A stretch of DNA of 64,000 nt from Spirochaetia bacterium (GTDB lineage Bacteria; Spirochaetota; Spirochaetia; Treponematales; Rectinemataceae), in the NCBI GenBank assembly GCA_029975555.1, contig JARKOY010000074.1, forward strand, positions 113,212 through 177,211. The letters are read 5' to 3'. Positions 44,915-53,506 of this stretch are shown here, piece by piece. How positions within the stretch are numbered: position 1 is the first letter of the stretch; the number at the start of each line of letters is the position of its first letter. The notes under the pieces are model-generated. The model saw only the letters and a program-made list of their open reading frames with translations, was not told the origin of the DNA and did no database searches. Made by a program: the position numbers and the translations under genes.

Positions 44915-45441
44915 TAGCTTCTCCTTGGATGCATCCTGGTCCCCCACCCTCTGTCTCGCCAGGGATGATGCTGAGTCTGAAAGTGTTCAGTTCCTTCGAA
45001 AACCTGAGCGGCTGCGAGGAGCTCTCTAAAGATGTGGGCGGCATTGCGGGCTAGCTCAGGGCTGACGATGCTACAAAAGTCTTTTATCCATCCTTGGCGC
45101 GCCTCAAAGTTCCGCTCCACGATGGCCCTGCCTTTCTGAGTGAGGAGCAGAAGCCGCACGCGCCGGTCGTTGGCGTCTTCCACCCGTTCCAGCAGCCCCA
45201 TCTGGACAAGCTTCTCCACCATTTGGCTCGCAGCTGCGCCGCTTATCCCGAATTCTTCGCCCAGCTCCGTGACCGCACAGCGCCTCTTGCCGTTCAGACG
45301 AATAAGCAACGCGATCTGCGGCATGGAGAGCCTGGTCTCTGCGGCATATTCGATAAAACCTTTCATCGAAAAGCGCATGACATGCCGTATCCATTCCCTG
45401 AGCGCGTCCTCAAATTCAACGTATTCCGACTGTTCTGCCAT
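44914..45441 (-). CDS. MarR-family repressor of the ABC exporter
   Basis: A 175-residue MarR regulator with a winged helix at about 50-110 (CAVTELGEEFGISGAAASQMVEKLVQMGLLERVEDANDRRVRLLLLTQKG). The C-terminal tail is His/Arg-rich. It is first in the operon with the two exporter subunits, and a perfect palindrome overlaps its -10 box, the usual set-up for a self-repressing, drug-responsive MarR. A modest AAAGG ribosome site precedes the ATG. Confidence 0.9.
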   Translation of the reverse strand: MAEQSEYVEFEDALREWIRHVMRFSMKGFIEYAAETRLSMPQIALLIRLNGKRRCAVTELGEEFGISGAAASQMVEKLVQMGLLERVEDANDRRVRLLLLTQKGRAIVERNFEARQGWIKDFCSIVSPELARNAAHIFRELLAAAQVFEGTEHFQTQHHPWRDRGWGTRMHPRRS

Positions 45442-45466
45442 TTCTTGCGCCTTTTAAAAGATAAGA

Positions 45467-45502
45467 TTATTAAATAATAAAGAAAACTTATGTTTTAGGC
45501 AA
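45467..45502 (-). promoter_or_regulatory. MarR-exporter promoter with operator palindrome
   Basis: On the minus strand TTGCCT (complement of 45497-45502), 17 bases and TATTAT (complement of 45474-45479) form a good promoter. The palindrome TTATTA-AA-TAATAA (45467-45480) covers the -10 box. A second palindrome, CTTTTAAAAG (45451-45460), lies between it and the gene. Confidence 0.65.
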
Positions 45503-45511
45503 GTTTTTCGC

Positions 45512-45546
45512 AATGCCGATGTAAATAATAACCGAAGCTCGGCATT
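45512..45546. other. Hairpin downstream of the GH20 gene
   Basis: AATGCCGA (45512-45519) pairs with TCGGCATT (45539-45546) with a 19-base loop. On the minus-strand transcript it lies past the GH20 stop (45625) and before the MarR promoter, but no U-run follows, so it is a doubtful terminator. Confidence 0.3.
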
Positions 45547-45624
45547 TTTGAGAAAAAATCTATGGTATTGTAAGCATACAAGAAGCTTTTAAGACAACTT
45601 CAGCTCGCTGTTCATTCTATTTGT

Positions 45625-47253
45625 TTACTTGGACAATTTCCCCTTATAATACAGCAGATCCAGCGCCCCAAGCCTGCGCTCGTGGGCGCCGAGCCGCGCG
45701 CAGAAATCTTCGAAGTCTCGTTTGCGGCGGGCGCTCCAGAACACCTCCGACAGCGCGCACAGCCTGGGAAAGAGCATGTACTCGGCCTGCCTGCCGAAGT
45801 ACAAAAGCTCGCTCCACAGGTTGGCCTGTCCGCCGAGGATGTGCCGTCTCTCCGCGGCAGATAGGCCTTCCGGGATTGGCTCGAACATGTACGAATCTTT
45901 GACGGTACAGACGCCGAGCTGTCCTGGCTCCTCCGGCACGTCGAGGTGTTTGTGGTCGAGGTAGCATGCTTGCTGAGGACACATCACGACATCATAGCCG
46001 AGCTTCGCGGCGCGCTTGCCCTGCTCAGAGCTTCGCCAGCACATCACGACCGTGTCTTTCCCAATGCCGCCCTCGACGACCTCGTCCCAACCGATCATTC
46101 TCTTGCCGCGCTGGGCCAGCATCTCTGCCAGTCTCTCCATAAACCATGCCTGAAGGTGTTCCGGCTCATACTCTCCGTCGGCCCTGCGCATGCCAAGCAT
46201 CGCCATCTTCTGTCGGCATACCGGGCAGGTCAGCCAGCGTCCCTTGGGCGCTTCATCGCCACCCATGTGCACGTAGTCTCCAGGGAACATCGCGCAGACC
46301 TGACCGAGCACCTCGTCGAAGAATGAAAGGACACGCTCATTTCCCCCGCAGACGATGTCCTCGAAGATACCGTAGCGGTCTTCCGGTTCGAAGCGGACCG
46401 ACGGATCTTGCGCGCCGAGACATGAGAATTCCGGATGCGAGGCGAGGAGCGCCGTACTGTGTCCCGGCAACTCTATCTCCGGCACCACGAGGATGTGGCG
46501 CGCACGGGCGTAGTCAATGATGCGGGCAACATCCTCACGGCTGTAATAGCCGCCCTTCCATTGGTCTATTCTATAGCGAAGGTCCCGCCTGAAGGCGCCG
46601 CGCTCCGTGAGCTCGGGCTTGGAAGGGATTTCGAGCCGCCAGGCCTGATCGTCGGTCAGGTGCCAATGGAAAACATTGAGTTTGTGGAGCGCCGTCAGGT
46701 CGAGCACCTTTTCTATAAACTCGACCCTGAAAAAATTCCGCGCGCAGTCGAGCATGATGCCGCGCCACCTAAACCGCGGCTCGTCCCTCACCAGCGCCGC
46801 CCCCACGTTCCCACCTTGCGCCAGCGCAAGCTGCCACAGACTCGCCGCGCCGCGCACAACCCCCGCGGCATCGGTCCCCCTAATTTCGATGCCGGCCGGC
46901 GCGATCTCAAGCTCGTAGGCCTCGGGCGCGCGCGGGCCGCGGCGGGCGCCGCGGCCCGCATCCTGGACCAGGCTGAGATGAATGACACTGCAGCCCCGGC
47001 AGGCGCCAGCCCCCGGAACGCCTGTCGGCGCAGACGTGCTAGTCTTCTCGCCGCTGGGCGCAGGTGCAACGCCTGCCTGCACGGCCGAAACTTTTCCTAC
47101 CCCATCCACCGAAGACAACCATGCAGCCAGCGCCCCAGCCTCGCGCAGGAGCTCAGGCGGCGCCACGATGAACGTCTCTGCCCCAAAGTGAAAGACCCCC
47201 TCCCTCTCCTCGTAGGAGACAGGAAGCGGAATGAGATCGCCATGTCCTACCAT
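45625..47253 (-). CDS. Beta-N-acetylhexosaminidase, GH20
   Basis: A 542-residue enzyme releasing terminal beta-linked GlcNAc or GalNAc by substrate-assisted catalysis. The N-terminal GH20b domain (about 1-150) is followed by the TIM barrel beginning RWRGIMLDCARNFFRVEFI. HWHLTDDQAWRLEI and the catalytic pair Asp333-Glu334 in HMGGDEAPK are present. No signal peptide is seen, so it should act on imported oligosaccharides in the cytoplasm. An Ala/Arg/Gly-rich stretch at about 58-110 interrupts the N-terminal domain. It is the last gene of the glycan operon, 9 bases after the GH1 gene. Confidence 0.92.
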   Translation of the reverse strand: MVGHGDLIPLPVSYEEREGVFHFGAETFIVAPPELLREAGALAAWLSSVDGVGKVSAVQAGVAPAPSGEKTSTSAPTGVPGAGACRGCSVIHLSLVQDAGRGARRGPRAPEAYELEIAPAGIEIRGTDAAGVVRGAASLWQLALAQGGNVGAALVRDEPRFRWRGIMLDCARNFFRVEFIEKVLDLTALHKLNVFHWHLTDDQAWRLEIPSKPELTERGAFRRDLRYRIDQWKGGYYSREDVARIIDYARARHILVVPEIELPGHSTALLASHPEFSCLGAQDPSVRFEPEDRYGIFEDIVCGGNERVLSFFDEVLGQVCAMFPGDYVHMGGDEAPKGRWLTCPVCRQKMAMLGMRRADGEYEPEHLQAWFMERLAEMLAQRGKRMIGWDEVVEGGIGKDTVVMCWRSSEQGKRAAKLGYDVVMCPQQACYLDHKHLDVPEEPGQLGVCTVKDSYMFEPIPEGLSAAERRHILGGQANLWSELLYFGRQAEYMLFPRLCALSEVFWSARRKRDFEDFCARLGAHERRLGALDLLYYKGKLSK

Positions 47254-47262
47254 ACTCGCTCC

Positions 47263-48603
47263 TCAGGGGCAGAAGCCCGCGATCCTGTCGCGGTAATAAT
47301 AGAAGCTGAGCTTGGGCCGCCGTCTCTGGTCGGAAGGATCGACACTGACAAGCCCAAACTTCTTCGTATAGCCGAATGACCACTCGAAGTTGTCCATGAG
47401 GCCCCACACAAAGTACCCCTTGAGCGGCACCCCGTGGGCAATGGCCTCTCGGCATGCCGCGATGTGGCCGTTCAGGTATTCGATGCGGTCGTAGTCGCGG
47501 ATCATCCCGTCGGGTCCCGGGACATCGGGGAAGGCCGCCCCGTTCTCGGTCACGTACAGCGCCTTGCAGGGCCATGTCGCAGCGATGTACTCGAGGATGC
47601 GGCGCAGTCCCTGGGGCTCGATCTCCCAGCCCATCTCGGTCTTCCTCTGGTAGGTTGGCACAAACTCGAAGCCGTAGGGATTCTCGGCGCTCGGAGGCGC
47701 TGCGCGCACTGCTTCCTCGTTGTAGTAGTTCACCCCGATGAAGTCGAGCGGCGTGGCGATGATCTCCATGTCGCCTTCCTCAATGGGAAGATGCCCCCCG
47801 AACCTCTCCACAAAACCTCGAGGGTAGCCCCGCCCGTACACGGGGTCGAGCCAAAGGGATGTGCGCTCGATCGATGCCCGTTCCGAGGCGGCGACATCCT
47901 CGGGGCGGAGCGTGGCCGGCCTCGGCTTGTTCGGATTTATGACGAGTCCGAACTCTCCGGCAAGCCCGCTCTGTCGATAGGCCTGCGCCGCAAGCCCGTG
48001 CGCCAGAAGGAGGTGGTGCGCCGCGCGGACGGCCGCCACGCGGTCCCTCATGCCCGGCGCATGTTCGCCCGTAAGGTGGCCAAGGAAGGCCGCACACCAC
48101 GGCTCGTTCAAACTCGTCCAGTGGCGCACGCGGTCTCCGATATACCTGTACATGATCGCGGCATACTCCCCAAAGCGCAGCGCCGTGTCGCGGACGCGCC
48201 ATCCGCCGGCCTCCTCGAGAGCCTGCGGGAGGTCCCAGTGAAAGAGCCCGAGCCATGGCTCTATCCCCGCTTCGATGAGAGCGTCGACGAGCCGGGCGTA
48301 GTAGTCCAGCCCTGCTTGATTCGGAGCGCCCCTTCCCTCAGGCTGAATGCGCGGCCAGGACACCGAAAAGCGGTATGCCACCGCGTTCAGCTCCCTGAGG
48401 AGCGATATGTCGTCCTTCCATCGGTGATAGGAGTCGCAGGCAATGTCCCCCGTGTGCCCCTCCGCGACCTTGCCCGGCGTGTGCGCGAAGATATCCCATA
48501 TCGAAGGCCCTTTCCCGTCCTCCGCCGCCGCACCCTCAATCTGATAACTCGATGTCGCACAGCCCCACACAAAATCGTCGGGAAAGCCGTCCTGCCGCTT
48601 CAT
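47263..48603 (-). CDS. GH1 beta-glycosidase (beta-glucosidase family)
   Basis: A 446-residue cytoplasmic glycosidase. The start FPDDFVWGCATSSYQIEGA is the GH1 N-terminal signature. The acid/base Glu167 is in LNEPW and the nucleophile Glu353 is in YVTENGAAF. It cleaves terminal beta-linked glucose, galactose or related sugars. With the mannosidase and hexosaminidase encoded here the true substrate may be a mixed beta-linked oligosaccharide. It follows the MalG-like permease gene in the same direction. Confidence 0.93.
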   Translation of the reverse strand: MKRQDGFPDDFVWGCATSSYQIEGAAAEDGKGPSIWDIFAHTPGKVAEGHTGDIACDSYHRWKDDISLLRELNAVAYRFSVSWPRIQPEGRGAPNQAGLDYYARLVDALIEAGIEPWLGLFHWDLPQALEEAGGWRVRDTALRFGEYAAIMYRYIGDRVRHWTSLNEPWCAAFLGHLTGEHAPGMRDRVAAVRAAHHLLLAHGLAAQAYRQSGLAGEFGLVINPNKPRPATLRPEDVAASERASIERTSLWLDPVYGRGYPRGFVERFGGHLPIEEGDMEIIATPLDFIGVNYYNEEAVRAAPPSAENPYGFEFVPTYQRKTEMGWEIEPQGLRRILEYIAATWPCKALYVTENGAAFPDVPGPDGMIRDYDRIEYLNGHIAACREAIAHGVPLKGYFVWGLMDNFEWSFGYTKKFGLVSVDPSDQRRRPKLSFYYYRDRIAGFCP

Positions 48604-48684
48604 GCGATGCTCCTTTCTGTCCCCATGGCGCCCGCGGTCTCACTGCAACCGCGCCGCGCCCCAATGCAAATCTAAACCTATTGC

Positions 48685-49545
48685 TCATCCCTTGATCGCG
48701 CCCGCCGCCACGCCCTTCGTTATCTGCTTGCGGAAAATGACGTAGAACACAAGCATGGGCACCATCCCGATGGTCAGCGCCGCAAACTGCTTGCCGTAGT
48801 CGGTTGAGAGCGAGCCAGAAAACTTGTAGATGCCCAGCGGAAGCGATTTGAGTTCGGTCTTGGACACAAGAATATTGATGAGCGCGAACTCGTTCCAGGT
48901 GTTCGTGATGTTCAACATCGCGAGCGTCGTGGCCACAGGCACGCTCATCGGAATGATGATCTTGAGGAGTATCTTGAAAAAGCCCGCCCCATCGATCCGC
49001 GCCGACTCGACCACCGCACTGGGAATCGCCTTGATATACTCCGTCGACAGATAAATGCCAATGGGGAGGCCCGCCCCTATGTACACGAGGAGCACTGCGA
49101 GCCGCGTGTTGTAGATGCCGAGCAGGTTCACTTCGAGGAAGAGCGGGATCATGAGTGTCTGGGTCGTGAGGAGAATGCCGATGATGAAGCTGTTGTAGAT
49201 CGGCTTCGTCGCCTTCGATTTCAGCTTGGCGAAGGCGAAGCCCGCCATGAGCGACAGAAAGATGATGCCCGCCGTCGCGCCGAGTGTATAGATGATCGAG
49301 TTCGGAAAGAGAAGGCCGAATTCGCCCATTTTCCACGCTTCGACGTAGTTCTGCAGCGTCGCCGCGCGCGGCAGCGCGAGCTGGCTCACCTGAAATTCCC
49401 GGGTAGTCTTGAATGAGTTCATGATGAGCCAGAAGATCGGGTACAGCGTCATGAACGCGAAGAGCCCCATCACGATATAGACGGCCCCCCGCCCAAGCGT
49501 GGAGAGCGTTTTTTTCAGTCTGGATTCGCGGATCGCCTCGGACAT
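48685..49545 (-). CDS. Carbohydrate ABC importer permease (MalG-like)
   Basis: A 286-residue membrane protein of the MalFG family with six hydrophobic segments. The EAA loop ESARIDGAGFFKILLKIIIPMS contacts the ATPase. The ATG at 49545 has GGAGG 9 bases upstream, 5 bases downstream of the MalF-like stop. No ATPase gene is encoded in this operon, so it probably uses a shared MsmK-type ATPase from elsewhere. Confidence 0.9.
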   Translation of the reverse strand: MSEAIRESRLKKTLSTLGRGAVYIVMGLFAFMTLYPIFWLIMNSFKTTREFQVSQLALPRAATLQNYVEAWKMGEFGLLFPNSIIYTLGATAGIIFLSLMAGFAFAKLKSKATKPIYNSFIIGILLTTQTLMIPLFLEVNLLGIYNTRLAVLLVYIGAGLPIGIYLSTEYIKAIPSAVVESARIDGAGFFKILLKIIIPMSVPVATTLAMLNITNTWNEFALINILVSKTELKSLPLGIYKFSGSLSTDYGKQFAALTIGMVPMLVFYVIFRKQITKGVAAGAIKG

Positions 49546-49549
49546 GGTG

Positions 49550-50674
49550 TCAGTCCTCCTTCCCGCCATAGCGTTTCTCGACCACCTTCGTCAGCGCAAT
49601 CAGGGCGAAGCTGATGAGCACCATGATGAGCGAAATCGCATTGGCGAGCGGGAAATTGGGCCTGCCTAAGAATGCGTTGTTGTACATGTAAATGGAGAGA
49701 ATTTCAGTGACCCGCGACGGTCCGCCTCCCGTCATCGCAAAGATGAGGGCGAAACTCGATAGAGAGCCTGAAATCGCGAGGATCGCAGAGTTGACGATCG
49801 TCCCGGAGAGCGCGGGCAGGATAATGAAGCGCATCACCTGACTTTCATTCGCCCCGTCGATGCGCGCCGACTCGATAATTTGCCCGTCGATCTTCTGCAT
49901 ATTCGCCAGAAAGAGGATGAGATACATGCCCGTGTACATCCAGAGGATCACGAAGAGCACAGGCAGCATCGCGACATCTGGCTTCGTGAGAAAGGCCGGG
50001 CTCCACTTCTGGACAAAGAGGTTCGAGAGCGCCGCATAGACGTCGTTCATAGGCTGGCCCTGGTACGAGGACAAAAGGTCCCTCAGTTCCGGTACCGGAT
50101 CCGAGAACATCGACCGGCCCGCTGGCCCCGCAAGATGTAAGATTTTATTGATGACGTCGTCGGAGAGCGAAAATCCGCCCGCCGCATCAAAAATACTTTT
50201 GAGCTGGGCTTGAAAATTACCGACGCGAACGTGGTTTACAATTTCTCCAATCGGGCCGTGCGGCGAGAAGATCGTCTGCCACAGAAGCCCCACCACGATC
50301 ACCGAGATGATGTTCGGCACGTAGAGCACGCCCTGCCAGAAACCGGGCGCCTTCACGATCTTGGCGTAGATGAAATACGCGAAGATGAATCCCAGCGGCA
50401 GCTGGCCGAAGAGCGAAACAAGCACGATGTAGAGATTGTTCTTGAGCGCGTTCCAGAACCATGGATCGGTGAAGACGCGCACGTAGGCGCCGAATCCGAC
50501 GAATCCCCACCGTTCGCCGCCGAACATCCTACCGCCGGAATAGTTGGACACCGAGAGTATCACAGAGAGGACGATCGGAAAGGCCATCACGAGGAGATAC
50601 AGCGCGAACGCGGGCGTCACCATTGCCCAGTATGCTCGTCCCTCTTCACGATGCGCCCTGTTGGTAGATGCCAT
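49550..50674 (-). CDS. Carbohydrate ABC importer permease (MalF-like)
   Basis: A 374-residue membrane protein with about six main segments and the EAA loop ESARIDGANESQVMRFIILPAL. An extra extracytoplasmic loop of about 70 residues (about 145-225) lies between the second and third segments, longer than in the smallest homologues. It pairs with the MalG-like permease downstream. A long stem-loop separates it from the binding-protein gene upstream. Confidence 0.9.
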   Translation of the reverse strand: MASTNRAHREEGRAYWAMVTPAFALYLLVMAFPIVLSVILSVSNYSGGRMFGGERWGFVGFGAYVRVFTDPWFWNALKNNLYIVLVSLFGQLPLGFIFAYFIYAKIVKAPGFWQGVLYVPNIISVIVVGLLWQTIFSPHGPIGEIVNHVRVGNFQAQLKSIFDAAGGFSLSDDVINKILHLAGPAGRSMFSDPVPELRDLLSSYQGQPMNDVYAALSNLFVQKWSPAFLTKPDVAMLPVLFVILWMYTGMYLILFLANMQKIDGQIIESARIDGANESQVMRFIILPALSGTIVNSAILAISGSLSSFALIFAMTGGGPSRVTEILSIYMYNNAFLGRPNFPLANAISLIMVLISFALIALTKVVEKRYGGKED

Positions 50675-50737
50675 GTCAACTCCGCGTCAAAGAAATGCTT
50701 CCAGAGAAATACCATGCTCTCTTTTTTTTGAAGGCAA

Positions 50738-50815
50738 GGATGTGCGGGAGAGGGCCTCTGTACGGCGCGGCGCGCCATCGAGGCGTTTGTCGCCGTGGGG
50801 CTTTCCCGCACATCC
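50738..50815 (-). other. Long stem-loop between binding-protein and permease genes
   Basis: GGATGTGCGGGA (50738-50749) and TCCCGCACATCC (50804-50815) pair perfectly over 12 bases, and inner segments (GGCC/GGGC, CGGCG/CGCCG) can extend the stem. It lies in the minus-strand transcript between the solute-binding-protein stop and the MalF-like start, with an A-rich run rather than a U-run after it. A role in stabilising the binding-protein part of the mRNA, like the malE-malF stem-loops, is likely. Confidence 0.6.
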
Positions 50816-50829
50816 TCCGACATTTCCGT

Positions 50830-52134
50830 TTATTTCTGAGATGCCTTCCAGGTTTCGTAGGCCTTCTGCACATCAGCCGCCACTTTTTCCGGGGTGGAGG
50901 TGCCCAAGCCGATCGCGATGAGGCCGTCGTTCAGCACATTGTACACCGCGGGGTCAAACATGCCGTCGAAGACGTAGCAGGTCTTGGGATTGTCGGCGTA
51001 GAAGACCGGCACCTTCGCGACGAGCGGCTCGACGTTCGCCTTGACGTTCTTGCGGGTCGGCACATAGGCGCCAGTGCTGTAGCGGATCGCCTGCACCTCG
51101 TCCGAATACAGATACTTGATGAGCCTGACTGCAGCCTTCTCCTTCGCGGAGCCTGCAGGAATGGATCCGGAGATGGCCCAGCCTGTGCCGGCGATCGCCG
51201 AAAGAACGCCGGGGTTCACCTCGCCGGAGATGGCCGGGAAGGGAAGGAGTACAAAATCGCTCTGCTGTGCAGCCGGCGAAATGAGGGCTTTGCCCGAGGC
51301 CTTGTCGGTGATGTATGCGCCCACCCGCCAGTCGCCGTCGATGTAGATTGCGGCCTTCCCTGAGACGAAGAGTCCAGGGGCCTCTCCGTAGCCGACCTGG
51401 TTATCCTCACGCGCAATGATGCCGTCCTTGTAGAGATTGTCGATCACCTTCAGGGCATCGATGAAGGGCTTGTCGGTAAACTTGGCCTTGCCCGCCAAGA
51501 TCGCGTCGACGAACGAATCGCCCGCCATGCGCCCGAGCACGGTGGAGAAGAGGCAGGACTGCATCGGCCAACCATCCTTGTTCGGCAGCATGATGACATT
51601 GATGCCCTTGGCCTTGAGCTTCGGCACCATCTTCTTGAGGTCGTCGTAGGTCTTCGGCAGATCGAAGCCGTTGTCGGCGAGAAGTTTCTTATTCACGTAC
51701 ATGACCGATGTGTAGGTGAAGGACTGTGGAAGCATCGCCATGTATTTCCCGAGCTGGTTGTTCGGATTCGTCGCCGCGCCCGAAAAATCCTTCAGAAAAT
51801 CGGCGCCGAGCAGCTTCGAGAGGTCCTTGGCCAGCTTCTTCTCGTGGATGACCGCGCTGCGGGCAGTGGGCCAGACATAGAACACGTCCGGCAAGGTTCC
51901 CGCCGCAGCGTAGGCCTGCAGCTTCTGATGGTACGGCTCGTTGAAAAGAACCTCTATGTTGAGGGTGATGTCGGGATTCTGCTGCTGAAACTTCTGCCAG
52001 ATCGCCACATCTTCCTGATATCCAGCCTGGTCAGCCTGCTGATAGTTGAGCACGTTCAGGGTGACCTTTTCCTGTGCCACGACACTGCCGAACGCAACGG
52101 CCAGCGCCAGAAGGACGAAAAATCCTTTTTTCAT
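50830..52134 (-). CDS. Carbohydrate ABC importer solute-binding protein
   Basis: A 434-residue family-1 extracellular binding protein with a signal peptide (residues 1-20, AFGSVVA-QE). Segments such as VTLNVLNYQQAD, YKDGIIAREDN, AAIYIDGDWRVGAYI and AGTGWAISGSI are typical. It delivers an oligosaccharide to the MalF/MalG-like permease pair. The ATG at 52134 has an AAGGAGG site. It lies directly downstream of the ROK regulator gene. Confidence 0.9.
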   Translation of the reverse strand: MKKGFFVLLALAVAFGSVVAQEKVTLNVLNYQQADQAGYQEDVAIWQKFQQQNPDITLNIEVLFNEPYHQKLQAYAAAGTLPDVFYVWPTARSAVIHEKKLAKDLSKLLGADFLKDFSGAATNPNNQLGKYMAMLPQSFTYTSVMYVNKKLLADNGFDLPKTYDDLKKMVPKLKAKGINVIMLPNKDGWPMQSCLFSTVLGRMAGDSFVDAILAGKAKFTDKPFIDALKVIDNLYKDGIIAREDNQVGYGEAPGLFVSGKAAIYIDGDWRVGAYITDKASGKALISPAAQQSDFVLLPFPAISGEVNPGVLSAIAGTGWAISGSIPAGSAKEKAAVRLIKYLYSDEVQAIRYSTGAYVPTRKNVKANVEPLVAKVPVFYADNPKTCYVFDGMFDPAVYNVLNDGLIAIGLGTSTPEKVAADVQKAYETWKASQK

Positions 52135-52211
52135 GAAGAACCTCCTTGAAAGGGCATTTGCCCTCTTTAAAAATTCTATCTGCAAGGCATTGCTGCCTTA
52201 TTGCCTGTTGT

Positions 52212-53414
52212 TCAGGAAACACGCCTCGATGCATCCTGCGAGACCTTTCCCGCGAGTCCCGGCAGGCTCCGCTCAGCCAGGAGGCGCTCGAAGACCATCC
52301 CCGCTGCGCCGAAGGCGACAGCCTTGTCCCCAAGGCTCGAATACCGAATCTCCACATCCTTGGGCGAGGGATACATCCAATTTTCCTCAAGCCTGTGGCG
52401 CAAAATAGCAGGCAGATCGACATCGAGAGTCTCGATGTCGCCGCCGATGTACACGTGCTGGAAATCCATCGTGTTGATGAGCATGGCCATATTGCGCGCA
52501 AGCTCGTCCACTGTCCTATTGAGGAGGCTCTTGTTGAACCTGAGCTGCACGAGCTCATCCCGGCTCAGCGAGAACTGTAAGTCCCCAGGACCGTCGCAGA
52601 AGGCGCTCCTGAATTCTCCCGTGTAGCCGTGGGCTCCCGTGTGGACCTTCCCCCCGAGGACCACCCCGAAGCCCACGCCGATTCCTCCGTATTTGAGAAG
52701 GGAGGTCTTGTCCCCCCTGCACTCGACGAGGGCGAAGAGAAAATCTTTGAGGTCCTCTCCCCTGTTGAACGCGAGCTCACCCCAGGCGCAACAGTTCGCG
52801 TCATTCTCTATAAAGGAAGGAACCTGCAGCCTGCCCGACATGGCCTTGACAAAATCGAGGGGTTTTTCGATGCCGAGCGGCACGGAATACTTAATGCGTC
52901 CCTTTTTGGAATCGACGAGGCCAGCGGTGCCGACGCCGACACCCAGCAAGAGAGAGTCTCCACAGCATTGTTCCTGCAGCGCGGCGACGACGCTGGCGAC
53001 CGTCTCGGCGAAATTGTCGCGCGTGACGTGCGTATCGCCGCGGATCGTGGCGAGAATGTTGCCCGCGAGGTCCACACTCACCGCCTCGTAAAATCCAAGC
53101 TGAAGCTCGATGCCGATGAATCGCCCGTATTCTTTATTGACGGCCAGATAGATCGGCCTTCGCCCGCCGCGGGATGAAGCCTCACCTTCCTCCTTCTCGA
53201 GGATGAGGCCGTTGTCGATGAGGTAGGCCACTTGTTTCGTGACCGTCGACTTGTCGAGCCCAAGCCTATCGGCAAGGTCGACGCGGCTTATATTGGGCTT
53301 CTGCCAAATAGTGCGAAAAATGCGCGTCGCCGTGCGCGTCCACTGATCTCCACGCTGTGGCATCGGAGCGCCTACCTCCATGGCAAGAATCCGTCCAATA
53401 ATTGCCTCTCTCAA
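52212..53414 (-). CDS. ROK-family transcriptional regulator of the glycan locus
   Basis: A 400-residue NagC/XylR-type repressor. An N-terminal winged helix (about 25-85: NISRVDLADRLGLDKSTVTKQVAYLIDNGLI) precedes a ROK sugar-kinase-like domain with GVGVGTAGLVD, ENDANCCAWGE and GGIGVGFGVVLGGKVHTGAHGYTGEF. The usual CxCG(x)xGCxE zinc motif is not recognisable; the region reads SAFCDGPGDLQ. This is a notable departure from NagC. It should bind the palindrome 53417-53437 at its own promoter and respond to a sugar or sugar phosphate from the locus. Confidence 0.88.
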   Translation of the reverse strand: MREAIIGRILAMEVGAPMPQRGDQWTRTATRIFRTIWQKPNISRVDLADRLGLDKSTVTKQVAYLIDNGLILEKEEGEASSRGGRRPIYLAVNKEYGRFIGIELQLGFYEAVSVDLAGNILATIRGDTHVTRDNFAETVASVVAALQEQCCGDSLLLGVGVGTAGLVDSKKGRIKYSVPLGIEKPLDFVKAMSGRLQVPSFIENDANCCAWGELAFNRGEDLKDFLFALVECRGDKTSLLKYGGIGVGFGVVLGGKVHTGAHGYTGEFRSAFCDGPGDLQFSLSRDELVQLRFNKSLLNRTVDELARNMAMLINTMDFQHVYIGGDIETLDVDLPAILRHRLEENWMYPSPKDVEIRYSSLGDKAVAFGAAGMVFERLLAERSLPGLAGKVSQDASRRVS

Positions 53415-53416
53415 TG

Positions 53417-53437
53417 TTGGTTGATTTATTCAACCAA
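53417..53437. promoter_or_regulatory. ROK operator shared by divergent promoters
   Basis: TTGGTTGA (53417-53424), 5 bases, TCAACCAA (53430-53437): a perfect 8-base inverted repeat in the short gap between the ROK gene and the divergent beta-mannosidase gene. It overlaps the -35 of the mannosidase promoter and the transcription start of the ROK promoter. Confidence 0.7.
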
Positions 53438-53449
53438 TCATGGTATAGC
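53421..53449 (+). promoter_or_regulatory. Beta-mannosidase promoter
   Basis: TTGATT (53421-53426), 17 bases, TATAGC (53444-53449). The -35 and part of the spacer lie in the ROK operator, so binding would block it directly. Confidence 0.5.
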
Positions 53450-53470
53450 ATCACTATCTTGAGCTGTCAA
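53442..53470 (-). promoter_or_regulatory. Promoter of the ROK-ABC-glycosidase operon
   Basis: On the minus strand a perfect TTGACA (complement of 53465-53470), 17 bases and TATACC (complement of 53442-53447). Its -10 overlaps the -10 of the opposite promoter, and the operator lies at its start point. Confidence 0.6.
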
Positions 53471-53506
53471 GAAAAATCTTTCACAATTGTGCAAGGGAGG
53501 TGGCGC

